NCBI RefSeq assembly: GCF_000194605.1
Contig: NC_015321.1
Coordinates: forward strand, 2,480,001-2,544,000
Direction: 5' to 3'
Length of the DNA: 64,000 bases
Origin: Fluviicola taffensis DSM 16823
Lineage (GTDB): Bacteria; Bacteroidota; Bacteroidia; Flavobacteriales_D; Crocinitomicaceae
The notes below the pieces were generated by a model. That model searched no databases. It had not been told where the DNA came from and saw nothing but the letters and a program-made list of their open reading frames with translations. Each line of letters starts with the position of its first letter. The first letter of the stretch is position 1. The position numbers were made by a program, and so were the translations under genes. Of the stretch, positions 54,545 through 63,638 are shown piece after piece.

Positions 54545-56639
54545 TAAAAAAGACTTGATGTGGCGGGCTTACCTGGTTTACATAGGTTTTTTTATCGCCT
54601 TGATAGTGGTGATTGTAAAAACAATCATGATTCAAACGGAAGGAAGTACTTCTTTGTTTGCTGCAACGGAAGAAAAGATTCCAACACGATCGGTAGAGCG
54701 CTACCCAAGACGTGGAGAAGTATTGGATAGAAATTATACACCACTGATTACGTCAGTGTCGTTCTTTGACATACACATGGATCCTACTGTTGTGGATCAA
54801 GAAATTTTCGATAAAGAAATAGGTGCTTTAAGCATCGGTTTGAGTAAGTTGTTTCCAGAAACTTCAGCGCGTGATTTTGAAAATTACATTCGAAAAGGAC
54901 GAGCAAGAGGAAGAAGGTATATTACCATCAAACTAAAAGCTACAAATGAACAAAAGCATCGATTGGCTGAATTGCCAATTTTCAATTTGGGAAGAAATAA
55001 AGGAGGGTTGATTGATACCGATGAAACGATTTTGCGGAAACGCCCTCATGGTGAAATTTTAAAAAGAACCTTGGGGTATTACCAGCACAATGAGAATTCG
55101 AAAGAGTTACGTGTAGGAATCGAAGGTGCTTTCAATGAAGTATTGGCGGGAGAGCCTGGAAAAGAAATCGAACAGCGAATTTCTTCTGGTTGGAAGAAAA
55201 CGGGTAAAATGATTCGCGAGCCAATAGAAGGTGCGGATCTAATCACTTCCATCGATATGGATATTCAAGAGGTGGCACACACGGAATTGTATCGCCAGTT
55301 GAAAAACCAGAATGCGAAAAGCGGTTGTGTGATTGTGATGGATGTGAAAACGGGCTTTGTTCGTGCGATATCGAACTTGCAATTAGCTTCTGATGGTGAA
55401 TATTACGAGTTGTACAATCATGCCATTGGAACGAAAGAGGTACCTGGTTCAACTTTTAAGTTGGCATCGCTAATGGCTGCGCTGGAAGATAAAAAGATTA
55501 GTTTGGACGATACGGTCAATGCGGTTGGTAAGTATCAATTCTATGATCTAGAATTGGATGATTCCAATCCTTACGGTTATGGTAGAATTACTATTCGGAG
55601 AGCTTTTGAATTGTCTTCCAATGTGATTGCTCGTGTAATCAACAATGCGTACCGTAAAGAACCTCAATTGTTTATCGATCGTCTGCGTACTTTCGGAATT
55701 GGAGACTCCTTAGGGATTGATCTGCAAGGTGAATCTAAACCAACGTTGTATTCGCCAGGAACGAAGCAATGGTCGGGGGTTTCGCTTCCTATCATGTCGA
55801 TAGGATATGAAATTCAACAAACTCCACTTCAAACCTTGGCATTTTACAATGCAGTTGCGAATAACGGAACTTTGGTTCGTCCACAGTTCGTGGAACACAT
55901 TCGTCGAGGTCAACGCATTGTTAAATCGTATAAACCAGTGGTTCTTCGTCCGAAAATTTGTTCGGATAAAACACTTCGTTTGATGCAGGAGTGCTTGAAA
56001 GGCGTTGTGAAAAGAGGGACAGGAAGTGCATTGAAATCTTCGCTTTTCGATATTGCGGGGAAAACGGGAACGGCTGTTGTGCAAAATGCAGATGGACGTT
56101 ACGGAGAAGATGGAAATAAAACCTATCAAGCATCTTTCGTAGGATATTTTCCTGCAGATGAGCCGCTTTACTCATGTATTGTTGTTGTAGCTGCTCCATC
56201 CAAAGATATTTACGGAGCAACTGTTTCAGGAACTGTTTTCTCGGCGATTGCGAATAAAGTGTACTCCAATTCATTGAATTACCACAAAGCAATCAATGAA
56301 GAAAAGAATCGAATCAAAGATGCGCCTTCAATCAAGGATGGGAATATCTCTGATTTGTTGACTGTTTTGAAAGGTCTGCATTTACCGTATCAATTAGATG
56401 CGTATAGCGAATGGTCGAGAGTGCGAACATCTGGTTCAAACATTTCAATTGTACCTCGAAAAATTTCATCAACAACAGTTCCAAATGTCATTGGACTTAC
56501 TGCAAAAGATGCTGTTTGGTTGATTGAGCATTTGAAAATGCATGTGTATGTGCGCGGAAGCGGAAAAGTAGTTAAACAAACAATCTCTGCGGGATCACCA
56601 ATTGTTCCAGGAGGTTTAATAGAATTAGTATTAGAATGA
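54537..56639 (+). CDS. ftsI: Division-specific peptidoglycan transpeptidase FtsI (PBP3) with PASTA domain
   Basis: 700 residues. One TM helix (about 10-30) is followed by the PBP dimer domain (RYPRRGEVLDRNYTPL). The transpeptidase domain has SxxK as STFK with Ser305, SSN near residue 360 and KTGT near residue 508. A C-terminal PASTA domain starts around residue 640 (TTVPNVIGLTAKDAVWLIE). PASTA on FtsI is normal in Bacteroidota. Overlaps ftsL by 8 bases and murE by 4. Confidence 0.94.
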   Translation: MSDKKDLMWRAYLVYIGFFIALIVVIVKTIMIQTEGSTSLFAATEEKIPTRSVERYPRRGEVLDRNYTPLITSVSFFDIHMDPTVVDQEIFDKEIGALSIGLSKLFPETSARDFENYIRKGRARGRRYITIKLKATNEQKHRLAELPIFNLGRNKGGLIDTDETILRKRPHGEILKRTLGYYQHNENSKELRVGIEGAFNEVLAGEPGKEIEQRISSGWKKTGKMIREPIEGADLITSIDMDIQEVAHTELYRQLKNQNAKSGCVIVMDVKTGFVRAISNLQLASDGEYYELYNHAIGTKEVPGSTFKLASLMAALEDKKISLDDTVNAVGKYQFYDLELDDSNPYGYGRITIRRAFELSSNVIARVINNAYRKEPQLFIDRLRTFGIGDSLGIDLQGESKPTLYSPGTKQWSGVSLPIMSIGYEIQQTPLQTLAFYNAVANNGTLVRPQFVEHIRRGQRIVKSYKPVVLRPKICSDKTLRLMQECLKGVVKRGTGSALKSSLFDIAGKTGTAVVQNADGRYGEDGNKTYQASFVGYFPADEPLYSCIVVVAAPSKDIYGATVSGTVFSAIANKVYSNSLNYHKAINEEKNRIKDAPSIKDGNISDLLTVLKGLHLPYQLDAYSEWSRVRTSGSNISIVPRKISSTTVPNVIGLTAKDAVWLIEHLKMHVYVRGSGKVVKQTISAGSPIVPGGLIELVLE

Positions 56640-58096
56640 AAACGGTAAATGAATTAGCAAAAGCAACGGAAATTACGCAGTGGATTGGTCCAACTGATGT
56701 GGTGGTTTCTGCGCTTGTTTCAGATTCTCGCAAGGCTCTTGCAGGAACGCTTTTCATTGCGGTTAAGGGAACACAAGTCGATGCACACGATTTCATTTCT
56801 CAGGTAATTGAGAAAGGATGTAGAGTAATTGTTGCTGAAAGAGTTATTGAAGTTCCTGAACATGTAACTGTTTTGGTGGTTCCAAATTCGGCTTTGGCTT
56901 TAGGAGAATTAGCACATGCGTTTTACGATTATCCTTCTCGTTCATTGGAATTAGTGGGTGTTACTGGGACAAATGGAAAAACCACAACTACTACGCTTTT
57001 ACATGATTTGTATACGGAATTGGGATATAAAGTGGGATTGCTTTCCACGGTTGTAAATCTGATTGGAAAAGAAGTGATTCCATCTACACATACAACTCCA
57101 GATCAAATTGCATTGAATGCGCTTTTAGCAGATATGGTTGATCAAGGTTGTTCGCATTGTTTTATGGAGGTGAGTTCACATGCGATCTCTCAACATCGAA
57201 TTGCGGGATTGGTTTTCAAAGGTGGAGCGTTTACAAATATTACGCACGATCATTTGGATTACCACGGAACATTTAAGGAATACATCGCTGCGAAAAAAAC
57301 CTTCTTTGATGAGTTGAAGAAAGATGCTTTTGCATTGGTAAATGCAGATGACAAGAATGGAATGGTGATGGTTCAGAATACCAAAGCCAAAGTTTCCACA
57401 TTCGGATTGAAGACACATGCAGATTTCAAAGCGAAGGTTTTGGAGAATAGCTTCAGCGGTTTGCTTTTGACAATTAACGGAATTGAATTGTGGACACGAT
57501 TAATTGGTGACTTCAATGCATATAACATCGCAACAGTTTACGGAATCAGTCAATTGCTGGGTTCCGATTCCACAGAGGTATTGACAGTTTTAAGCAAGTT
57601 GGAAGCTGTGGACGGACGTTTTCAGTTCACAAAAAGTGAAACAGATATTACCGCAGTTGTGGATTATGCACACACGCCAGATGCTTTGGAGAATGTATTG
57701 AAAACGATAGAAAATATTCGCACAAGAAACGAACAGGTTATTACAGTTGTGGGTTGTGGCGGAGATCGTGATGCGTTGAAAAGACCGGAAATGGCTCGCA
57801 TAGCTTGTGAGTTGAGCAATAAGGTGATTTTGACATCCGATAATCCACGAACAGAAGACCCAGCTGAGATTTTAAAACAAATGGAAGCTGGAGTTGGAGC
57901 GCATCAAAGTATGAAGGTTTTGACCATTTTAGATAGAGACCAAGCGATTAAAACCGCAGTTTCCTTGGCGCAACCAAAAGATATTATCCTGATTGCAGGA
58001 AAAGGACATGAAAAATACCAGGATATCAATGGGGTGAAACACCCTTTCGATGATTTCGATGTTGTAAAAAATTACTTCACTAAACTGAAAAAATAA
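56636..58096 (+). CDS. murE: UDP-MurNAc-L-Ala-D-Glu:meso-DAP ligase
   Basis: 486 residues. ATP loop VTGTNGKTTTTT, substrate Lys region HDHLDYHGTFKEYIAAKKTF, and TSDNPRTEDP, whose DNPR motif marks meso-diaminopimelate as the added residue, the rule in Gram-negatives. Domain 1 (UDP site) has SDSRKALAGTLFIAVKG. Its stop overlaps the ATG of a 55-codon open frame in the following gap. Confidence 0.96.
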   Translation: MKTVNELAKATEITQWIGPTDVVVSALVSDSRKALAGTLFIAVKGTQVDAHDFISQVIEKGCRVIVAERVIEVPEHVTVLVVPNSALALGELAHAFYDYPSRSLELVGVTGTNGKTTTTTLLHDLYTELGYKVGLLSTVVNLIGKEVIPSTHTTPDQIALNALLADMVDQGCSHCFMEVSSHAISQHRIAGLVFKGGAFTNITHDHLDYHGTFKEYIAAKKTFFDELKKDAFALVNADDKNGMVMVQNTKAKVSTFGLKTHADFKAKVLENSFSGLLLTINGIELWTRLIGDFNAYNIATVYGISQLLGSDSTEVLTVLSKLEAVDGRFQFTKSETDITAVVDYAHTPDALENVLKTIENIRTRNEQVITVVGCGGDRDALKRPEMARIACELSNKVILTSDNPRTEDPAEILKQMEAGVGAHQSMKVLTILDRDQAIKTAVSLAQPKDIILIAGKGHEKYQDINGVKHPFDDFDVVKNYFTKLKK

Positions 58097-58243
58097 TGAG
58101 CAGACAGGTAGCGATTAAGAATACAAACCCATACGAGCAAAGCGAGTATGCATTGGATTCAGCGAGCCTGTTAAGCGAGCAAAAATTCGTGAATTCGTGG
58201 CAAAAAGCGAGCGGAGCGAGCACAAACCAAATACTAAAAAGCT
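58097..58243. repeat. Repeat-bearing spacer between murE and mraY
   Basis: A 147-base gap in an otherwise overlapping operon. agcgag occurs five times (58141, 58161, 58173, 58206, 58215), including gcgagcggagcgagc. attcgtg is doubled in aattcgtgaattcgtgg (58184-58200). An ATG overlapping the murE stop (58096) opens a frame of 55 codons to 58263, starting SRQVAIKNTNPYEQSEY. I think the frame is fortuitous and the DNA an inserted repeat. Confidence 0.5.
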
Positions 58244-59494
58244 ATGTTAACATACCTCTTTAATTATTTAGCACAAATGGATTTCCCGGGAGCGGGACTT
58301 TTCCAGTACATCTCATTCAGAGCTGCAATGGCATTGATTACTTCGTTAATCGTATCTATTATTTTCGGAAAACGTTTGATCAACTTGTTGCGTCGTCAGC
58401 AAATTGGTGAAACGGTTCGGGATTTAGGTTTGGCTGGTCAAATTGAGAAATCAGGAACGCCAACTATGGGAGGAATTATCATTCTTTCAGCGATATTAAT
58501 TCCGACCCTTTTGTTTGCAAAACTGCACAATGTATATGTGTTCACCATGTTGGTGGCAACAGTTTGGTTGGGGGCAATTGGCTTATTGGACGATTACATC
58601 AAGGTTTTCAAAAAGAACAAAGAAGGATTAAAAGGAAAGTTCAAGGTAGTTGGTCAAATTGGAGTGGGAATTATCGTTGGTTCCATTTTGTATTTCCACC
58701 CAGATGTTCAAGTTCATAAAAAAGTAGCAGCAAACTATCATTTGCAAGCCGGTGAATCCTTCGTAACACACCAACATTCGAAAGATGTGGTGGATACAAT
58801 TCCTTCCAAATGGATTGTAACGCGCGATATGACAACGACAATTCCTTTTGTAAAGAACAATGAGTTCAATTACAACTGGTTGATTGGTGATATCGATAAA
58901 TCGTACGGATGGGTATTGTTTATTCCATTTGTAATCATTGTGGTAATTGCTGTTTCGAATGGGGCAAATATGACCGACGGATTGGATGGTTTGGCCACTG
59001 GAACGAGTGCCATTGCTGGAATTGCTTTAGCTGTTTTGGCTTATGTGACTTCCAATGTGCATTTCGCGGATTACTTGAATGTGATGTATGTTCCGTATGC
59101 AGAAGAGCTCGTAATATTTATTGCGGCATTTGTTGGCGCTTGTATCGGATTCTTGTGGTACAACAGTTATCCCGCTCAGGTTTTTATGGGGGATACAGGG
59201 AGTTTGGCTTTGGGAGGAATCATCGCGGTATTCGCTATTTCCATTCGTAAGGAATTATTGATTCCGGTACTATGTGGAATCTTCCTGGTTGAGAACTTGT
59301 CCGTGATTATGCAGGTGGGTTATTTCAAATACACGAAAAAACGATTTGGTGAAGGCCGACGTATTTTTAGAATGGCTCCTTTGCATCACCATTACCAGAA
59401 AAAAGGATTGCATGAAGCGAAAATTGTTTCCCGCTTCTGGATTGTAGCGATTCTTCTAGCTGTAGTATCCATTGTAACTCTGAAACTGCGTTAA
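58244..59494 (+). CDS. mraY: Phospho-MurNAc-pentapeptide transferase MraY
   Basis: Forms lipid I on undecaprenyl phosphate at the inner membrane. 416 residues with ten TM helices, longer than the 360 of E. coli because of a periplasmic insert around residues 150-215 ([20 protein letters not shown]), usual in Bacteroidota. [44 protein letters not shown] and the HHHYQKKG loop are all present. Its stop overlaps the murD ATG. Confidence 0.97.
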   Translation: MLTYLFNYLAQMDFPGAGLFQYISFRAAMALITSLIVSIIFGKRLINLLRRQQIGETVRDLGLAGQIEKSGTPTMGGIIILSAILIPTLLFAKLHNVYVFTMLVATVWLGAIGLLDDYIKVFKKNKEGLKGKFKVVGQIGVGIIVGSILYFHPDVQVHKKVAANYHLQAGESFVTHQHSKDVVDTIPSKWIVTRDMTTTIPFVKNNEFNYNWLIGDIDKSYGWVLFIPFVIIVVIAVSNGANMTDGLDGLATGTSAIAGIALAVLAYVTSNVHFADYLNVMYVPYAEELVIFIAAFVGACIGFLWYNSYPAQVFMGDTGSLALGGIIAVFAISIRKELLIPVLCGIFLVENLSVIMQVGYFKYTKKRFGEGRRIFRMAPLHHHYQKKGLHEAKIVSRFWIVAILLAVVSIVTLKLR

Positions 59495-60837
59495 TGAATA
59501 TTCAAAACAAAATAGTGGTTGTTTTGGGCGCTGGCGAAAGCGGTGTCGGTGCTGCGATTCTTGCAAAAGTGAAAGGGGCGAATGTGTTCGTTTCAGATTT
59601 TGGAAGTATCAAGGATTCTTTTCAAGGGGAATTGAATGAGCATCAATTGGATTGGGAGCAAAGAACGCATTCAATGGATCGCATCTTAGAAGCTGACTTG
59701 GTGATTAAATCGCCAGGAATTCCGCAGAAAGCGCCAGTAATGAAAGCAATTCGTGAAAAGGGAATCAAGGTGATTTCAGAAATCGAATTCGCAGGATATT
59801 TCACTACTGCTAAAAAAGTGTGCATCACTGGAAGCAACGGGAAAACAACGACAACTATGTTGATTCACCACATGCTGAAAAAAGCGGGGTTAAAAGTTGG
59901 ATTGGCTGGAAATGTCGGTTACAGTTTCGCAAAGCAAGTGGCGTTAGAGGATAATGAGATTTACGTGTTGGAATTGAGTTCTTTCCAATTGGATGATATG
60001 GAAGATTTCAAAGCGGAAATTGCCATCCTGACGAATATTACTCCAGATCACTTGGATCGCTACGAATACAACATGCAATTATATGTGAATTCGAAATTTC
60101 GGATTCTGAATAATCAAACTGCGGGGGATTATTTCATTTACAACGCAGACGATAAAACAATACTTGCTGAATTGGAGAAACGCTCCATTTCAGCACAAAA
60201 ACTTCCTTTTTCATTGACGCAAGAATTTGAACAAGGAGCTTATACAGCAAACAAACAACTCATCATAAACTTTAACAATCAATTCACTATGTCTATACAT
60301 GAACTAGCTTTGAAGGGTAAGCACAATACCCAAAATTCCTTAGCTTCAGGGCTTGCAGGAAGAATTCTTGATATTCGCAAGGATATTGTACGCGAAAGTC
60401 TGTCTGACTTCGTGAATGTAGAACACCGTTTGGAATTTGTTGCCAAAGTATGTGGTATCGAATTCATCAACGATTCTAAAGCAACAAATATCAATTCAAC
60501 TTGGTTTGCTTTGGAAAGCATGGAGCAACCAACGATTTGGATTGTTGGTGGTGTTGATAAAGGAAATGACTATTCCGAATTGGTGGAATTGGTGAAAGAA
60601 AAGGTGAAAGCAATTATTTGCCTTGGAAAAGACAATCAAAAAATCATCGATACGTTCTCTGGCCATGTGGAAACAATCGTAGAGGCAGGTTCAGCAATGG
60701 AAGCTGTTGCTTATGGTTACCGTTTGGCAAAGAAAGACGAAACAGTTTTGTTGTCTCCAGCGTGTGCGAGCTTTGACTTATTCGAAAATTACGAAGACAG
60801 AGGAAATCAATTTAAAGAGGCGGTTCGTTCACTTTAA
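59494..60837 (+). CDS. murD: UDP-MurNAc-L-alanine:D-glutamate ligase
   Basis: 447 residues. Rossmann domain 1 (VVVLGAGESGVGAAILAKVK), ATP loop ITGSNGKTTTTML, LELSSFQLDDM, NITPDHLDRYEYNM with the carbamylated Lys region after it, NDSKATNINSTWFALE, and the C-terminal LLSPACASFDLFENYEDRGN. All typical of MurD. Confidence 0.97.
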   Translation: MNIQNKIVVVLGAGESGVGAAILAKVKGANVFVSDFGSIKDSFQGELNEHQLDWEQRTHSMDRILEADLVIKSPGIPQKAPVMKAIREKGIKVISEIEFAGYFTTAKKVCITGSNGKTTTTMLIHHMLKKAGLKVGLAGNVGYSFAKQVALEDNEIYVLELSSFQLDDMEDFKAEIAILTNITPDHLDRYEYNMQLYVNSKFRILNNQTAGDYFIYNADDKTILAELEKRSISAQKLPFSLTQEFEQGAYTANKQLIINFNNQFTMSIHELALKGKHNTQNSLASGLAGRILDIRKDIVRESLSDFVNVEHRLEFVAKVCGIEFINDSKATNINSTWFALESMEQPTIWIVGGVDKGNDYSELVELVKEKVKAIICLGKDNQKIIDTFSGHVETIVEAGSAMEAVAYGYRLAKKDETVLLSPACASFDLFENYEDRGNQFKEAVRSL

Positions 60838-60849
60838 AACCAACGAGTC

Positions 60850-61317
60850 ATGGAAATTAAAAAGGTAGATCAGCAAACGCAATTGCTTCAAGCACGACGA
60901 GAGTCTTTGGATGCAGCTGAAAGAATGTCCCTCAGACCATTGGGTAAATTGTGGGGTATGGATGTGTTTACGTGGTACAAGCCAGAAGTTGAGGAGTTGT
61001 CTGCGACGATTTCTACATTTCCATTTCCTGTTTTTTGGTTGTCAAATGAAATGAATATTCAAGAAATGGCACAAGTGGATCCTGGAACATTGCGTTCGGT
61101 AAAATGGTGTGCTCAGTTTGATAATCCGCAACTTTCAATTCCTTCTGATATTATCTCTGAAATGAATTTGGTTACTGGAACTGAATCATTGGAAGATGCG
61201 TTGGAATTTTTGAAAACAACAAAACAAACAAGACATATTTTATTGTTTACCGTTCAAGGAAATGAATGGAAAACGAAGATGGAACTCTTTGAAAATTTTG
61301 TCAAGCTACATCAATAA
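60850..61317 (+). CDS. Unrecognised 155-residue protein between murD and ftsW
   Basis: I do not recognise this gene. It is soluble, with no signal peptide or TM helix. The N-terminal 25 residues look helical and charged (VDQQTQLLQARRESLDAAER); the centre is aromatic (GKLWGMDVFTWYKPE, FPFPVFWLSN); the C-terminal half alternates strand and helix (SLEDALEFLKTTKQTRHILL). It lies 12 bases after murD and 3 before ftsW, so it is surely co-expressed with wall synthesis. Base composition is like its neighbours. In most dcw clusters murD and ftsW are adjacent. Confidence 0.8.
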   Translation: MEIKKVDQQTQLLQARRESLDAAERMSLRPLGKLWGMDVFTWYKPEVEELSATISTFPFPVFWLSNEMNIQEMAQVDPGTLRSVKWCAQFDNPQLSIPSDIISEMNLVTGTESLEDALEFLKTTKQTRHILLFTVQGNEWKTKMELFENFVKLHQ

Positions 61318-61320
61318 AAA

Positions 61321-62496
61321 ATGGTACAGTTTCTAAGAAAGCACTTTAAAGGAGATTTGGTGATTTGGGTGGTTACACTCATCTTGCTTGGGTTTTCGTT
61401 GGTTTCTGTTTACAGTTTCGTTCCGATTTTAGTCAAGATTGAGGGAGGAACACCATTCAAATATTTGTTCAAACATTTTATTTATATACTTCTAGCTGTC
61501 TTGGCGATGTATTGGGTTCATAAACGTGATCCGATGTACATTTCCAAGATGTCGAAGATCATTTATTACGGCTCAATTGCCTTGTTGATTTTCACTTTGT
61601 TTTTCGGAACTAAAGTGAATGAAGCAGGTCGCTGGGTAAAAATTCCATTCGTTGGATTGACCTTTCAATCGTCCGATTTTGCAAAATTGGCTTTGTTGAT
61701 TTATGTGTCCAGAATGCTCGTTAAGAAGAAAGATGAAATGAATGATTGGAAAAAAGGCTTTTTACCAGTGATGGCACCGATAGTTATTATTTGTGGGTTG
61801 ATTGTTAAGGATAACTTTTCAACGGCTGCCATCCTGTTCATGATTTGCTTTATGTTGCTTTTCCTCGGAAGAGTACCTTTTTCCAAACTTTTTTCGGTCA
61901 TTTTTGCAGGGATATTATTGTTTGTGATGGCCATCGGTTTACACAAAGCATTACCTGATTTGAATATTCTTCCTCGTTACGAAACGTGGGTCAATCGTTT
62001 TACGAATCGGTATGAAAATGCGGATGATATTGATGCGCCAGGAAATTTGCAGGCAAAGAGTGCCGAACAAGCTATTTATTCTGGAGGATTTCTTGGTCAA
62101 GGAATTGGAAAAGGAAAAGTAAAGGAATTTATTCCTGAGGCGTATGCAGATTTTTTCTTTGCTTCTTTCGTGGAGGAATTCGGTTCGTTTTCGGCAATTA
62201 TTTTAGTGTTACTTTACCTCATTATGCTCTATCGCATTATGCGAATTGCACTTCGAGCTGAGCATCTCTTTGAGACTTATGTTTGTCTGGGGATTGGGAT
62301 TTTATTGCTCTCTCAGGCAGCTGTAAATATGATGGTTTGTACAGGGATATTTCCTGTAACCGGACAAAATATGCCCTTTTTAGCTATGGGTGGATCTGCC
62401 ATGATTATGGCGTGTGTTGCAATTGGAATTGTGCAAGGTGTTGCGCAAAAACAAGAAGAAAAAGTTTCTGTAGAATCTGAACCTGCTTTTGCATGA
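61321..62496 (+). CDS. ftsW: SEDS-family peptidoglycan glycosyltransferase FtsW
   Basis: 391 residues with about ten TM helices. Family motifs: LVSVYSFVPILVKIEGG, EAGRWVKIPFVGLTFQSSDFAKLALLIYVSR (key: GRWVKIP, QSSDFAK), the large periplasmic loop with AIYSGGFLGQGIGKGKVKEFIPEAYADFFFA, FVEEFG, and FPVTGQNMPFLAMGGSAM. It polymerises lipid II with FtsI at the septum. Overlaps murG by 4 bases. Confidence 0.96.
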   Translation: MVQFLRKHFKGDLVIWVVTLILLGFSLVSVYSFVPILVKIEGGTPFKYLFKHFIYILLAVLAMYWVHKRDPMYISKMSKIIYYGSIALLIFTLFFGTKVNEAGRWVKIPFVGLTFQSSDFAKLALLIYVSRMLVKKKDEMNDWKKGFLPVMAPIVIICGLIVKDNFSTAAILFMICFMLLFLGRVPFSKLFSVIFAGILLFVMAIGLHKALPDLNILPRYETWVNRFTNRYENADDIDAPGNLQAKSAEQAIYSGGFLGQGIGKGKVKEFIPEAYADFFFASFVEEFGSFSAIILVLLYLIMLYRIMRIALRAEHLFETYVCLGIGILLLSQAAVNMMVCTGIFPVTGQNMPFLAMGGSAMIMACVAIGIVQGVAQKQEEKVSVESEPAFA

Positions 62497-63596
62497 AAGA
62501 ATTAAAAAAAATAGTGATATCGGGTGGCGGAACAGGCGGACATATCTTTCCTGCTTTGGCCATTGCGAATGAGATTAAAAAGCGTTTTCCTCAAGTAGAA
62601 ATCCTATTTGTTGGTGCTGAAGGGAAAATGGAAATGGAAAAAGTTCCAGCTGCGGGCTATAAAATTGTTGGTTTGCCTATTGTTGGTCTCCAACGAAAAT
62701 TGACCTTGAAGAATTTAGCGCTTCCTTTCAAATTACTCAAGAGTCTTTCATTGGCAAAGAATATCTTGAAAGATTTTAAACCGCAAGTGGTTATTGGAGT
62801 TGGGGGATATGCTAGCGGACCCACATTGAAAATGGCGCAACGTTTAGGAATTCCCACCCTGATTCAAGAACAAAATTCATATCCAGGAAAAACCAACCGC
62901 TTATTGTCTAAGAAAGTGAAAGCAGTTTGTACCGCTTATGAAGGTTTGGATACTGTTTTTCCACCAGAAACGATTCGTTTAACGGGGAATCCTGTTCGGG
63001 AAGAGTTGAATCAAACAAATTTAAGCAGAGAAGAAGCCTTTGCGGAATTTCCAGTATTGGATCCTACAAAGAAAACCATTTTGGTAATGGGCGGAAGTTT
63101 AGGTGCTCGTACTTTGAATGAAGGAGTGATTTATGGATTGGATCAATTGGCTGATGCAAACACCCAAATTTTGTGGCAATGCGGGAAGTATTATTTCGAA
63201 GCCATGAAAAAAGAAGTAGAGATTCGGAAAAAAGCTGCAATTTATTTGACTGATTTTATTGCCAGAATGGATGCCGCTTATGCGGTTGCAGATGTGATTG
63301 TTTCACGTGCCGGAGCATTATCTATTTCTGAATTGTGCATTGTAGGAAAACCTATTATTTTGGTTCCTTCCCCAAATGTTTCTGAAGATCACCAAACCAA
63401 AAATGCCATGGCTTTAGTGAATGGTCAGGCAGCTATTTTGATTAAAGATGATGTAGCAAAAGAACAATTGATTTCAGAAGCTATTGGGATTTTAAATAAT
63501 GAAGATAAGGGGCATGGGTTACGTATTGCAATTAAAAGAATGGCAAAACCCAATGCAACAAAAGATATTGTGGATGTGATTGAACAATTGGCGTAG
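62493..63596 (+). CDS. murG: UDP-GlcNAc:lipid I GlcNAc transferase MurG
   Basis: 367 residues, GT28. Acceptor loop SGGGTGGHIFPALAIA, second loop GVGGYASGPTLKMA, donor-site GGSLGARTLNEGV, SRAGALSISEL and the C-terminal HQTKNAMALV. Makes lipid II on the cytoplasmic face. A small palindromic repeat follows its stop. Confidence 0.97.
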   Translation: MKELKKIVISGGGTGGHIFPALAIANEIKKRFPQVEILFVGAEGKMEMEKVPAAGYKIVGLPIVGLQRKLTLKNLALPFKLLKSLSLAKNILKDFKPQVVIGVGGYASGPTLKMAQRLGIPTLIQEQNSYPGKTNRLLSKKVKAVCTAYEGLDTVFPPETIRLTGNPVREELNQTNLSREEAFAEFPVLDPTKKTILVMGGSLGARTLNEGVIYGLDQLADANTQILWQCGKYYFEAMKKEVEIRKKAAIYLTDFIARMDAAYAVADVIVSRAGALSISELCIVGKPIILVPSPNVSEDHQTKNAMALVNGQAAILIKDDVAKEQLISEAIGILNNEDKGHGLRIAIKRMAKPNATKDIVDVIEQLA

Positions 63597-63616
63597 GGAT
63601 GCGATGCCTCGCGTCC
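63597..63616. repeat. Short palindromic repeat between murG and murC
   Basis: ggatgcga pairs with tcgcgtcc around loop tgcc (one G-T pair). It starts right after the murG stop codon. Its form is like the dispersed 'gacgcgatgcatcgcgtc' palindromes that I recall from many Bacteroidota and cyanobacterial genomes. It might also act as an RNA hairpin that tunes murC expression. Confidence 0.55.
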
Positions 63617-63638
63617 ATACAAAATGGGAGCAATAAAA

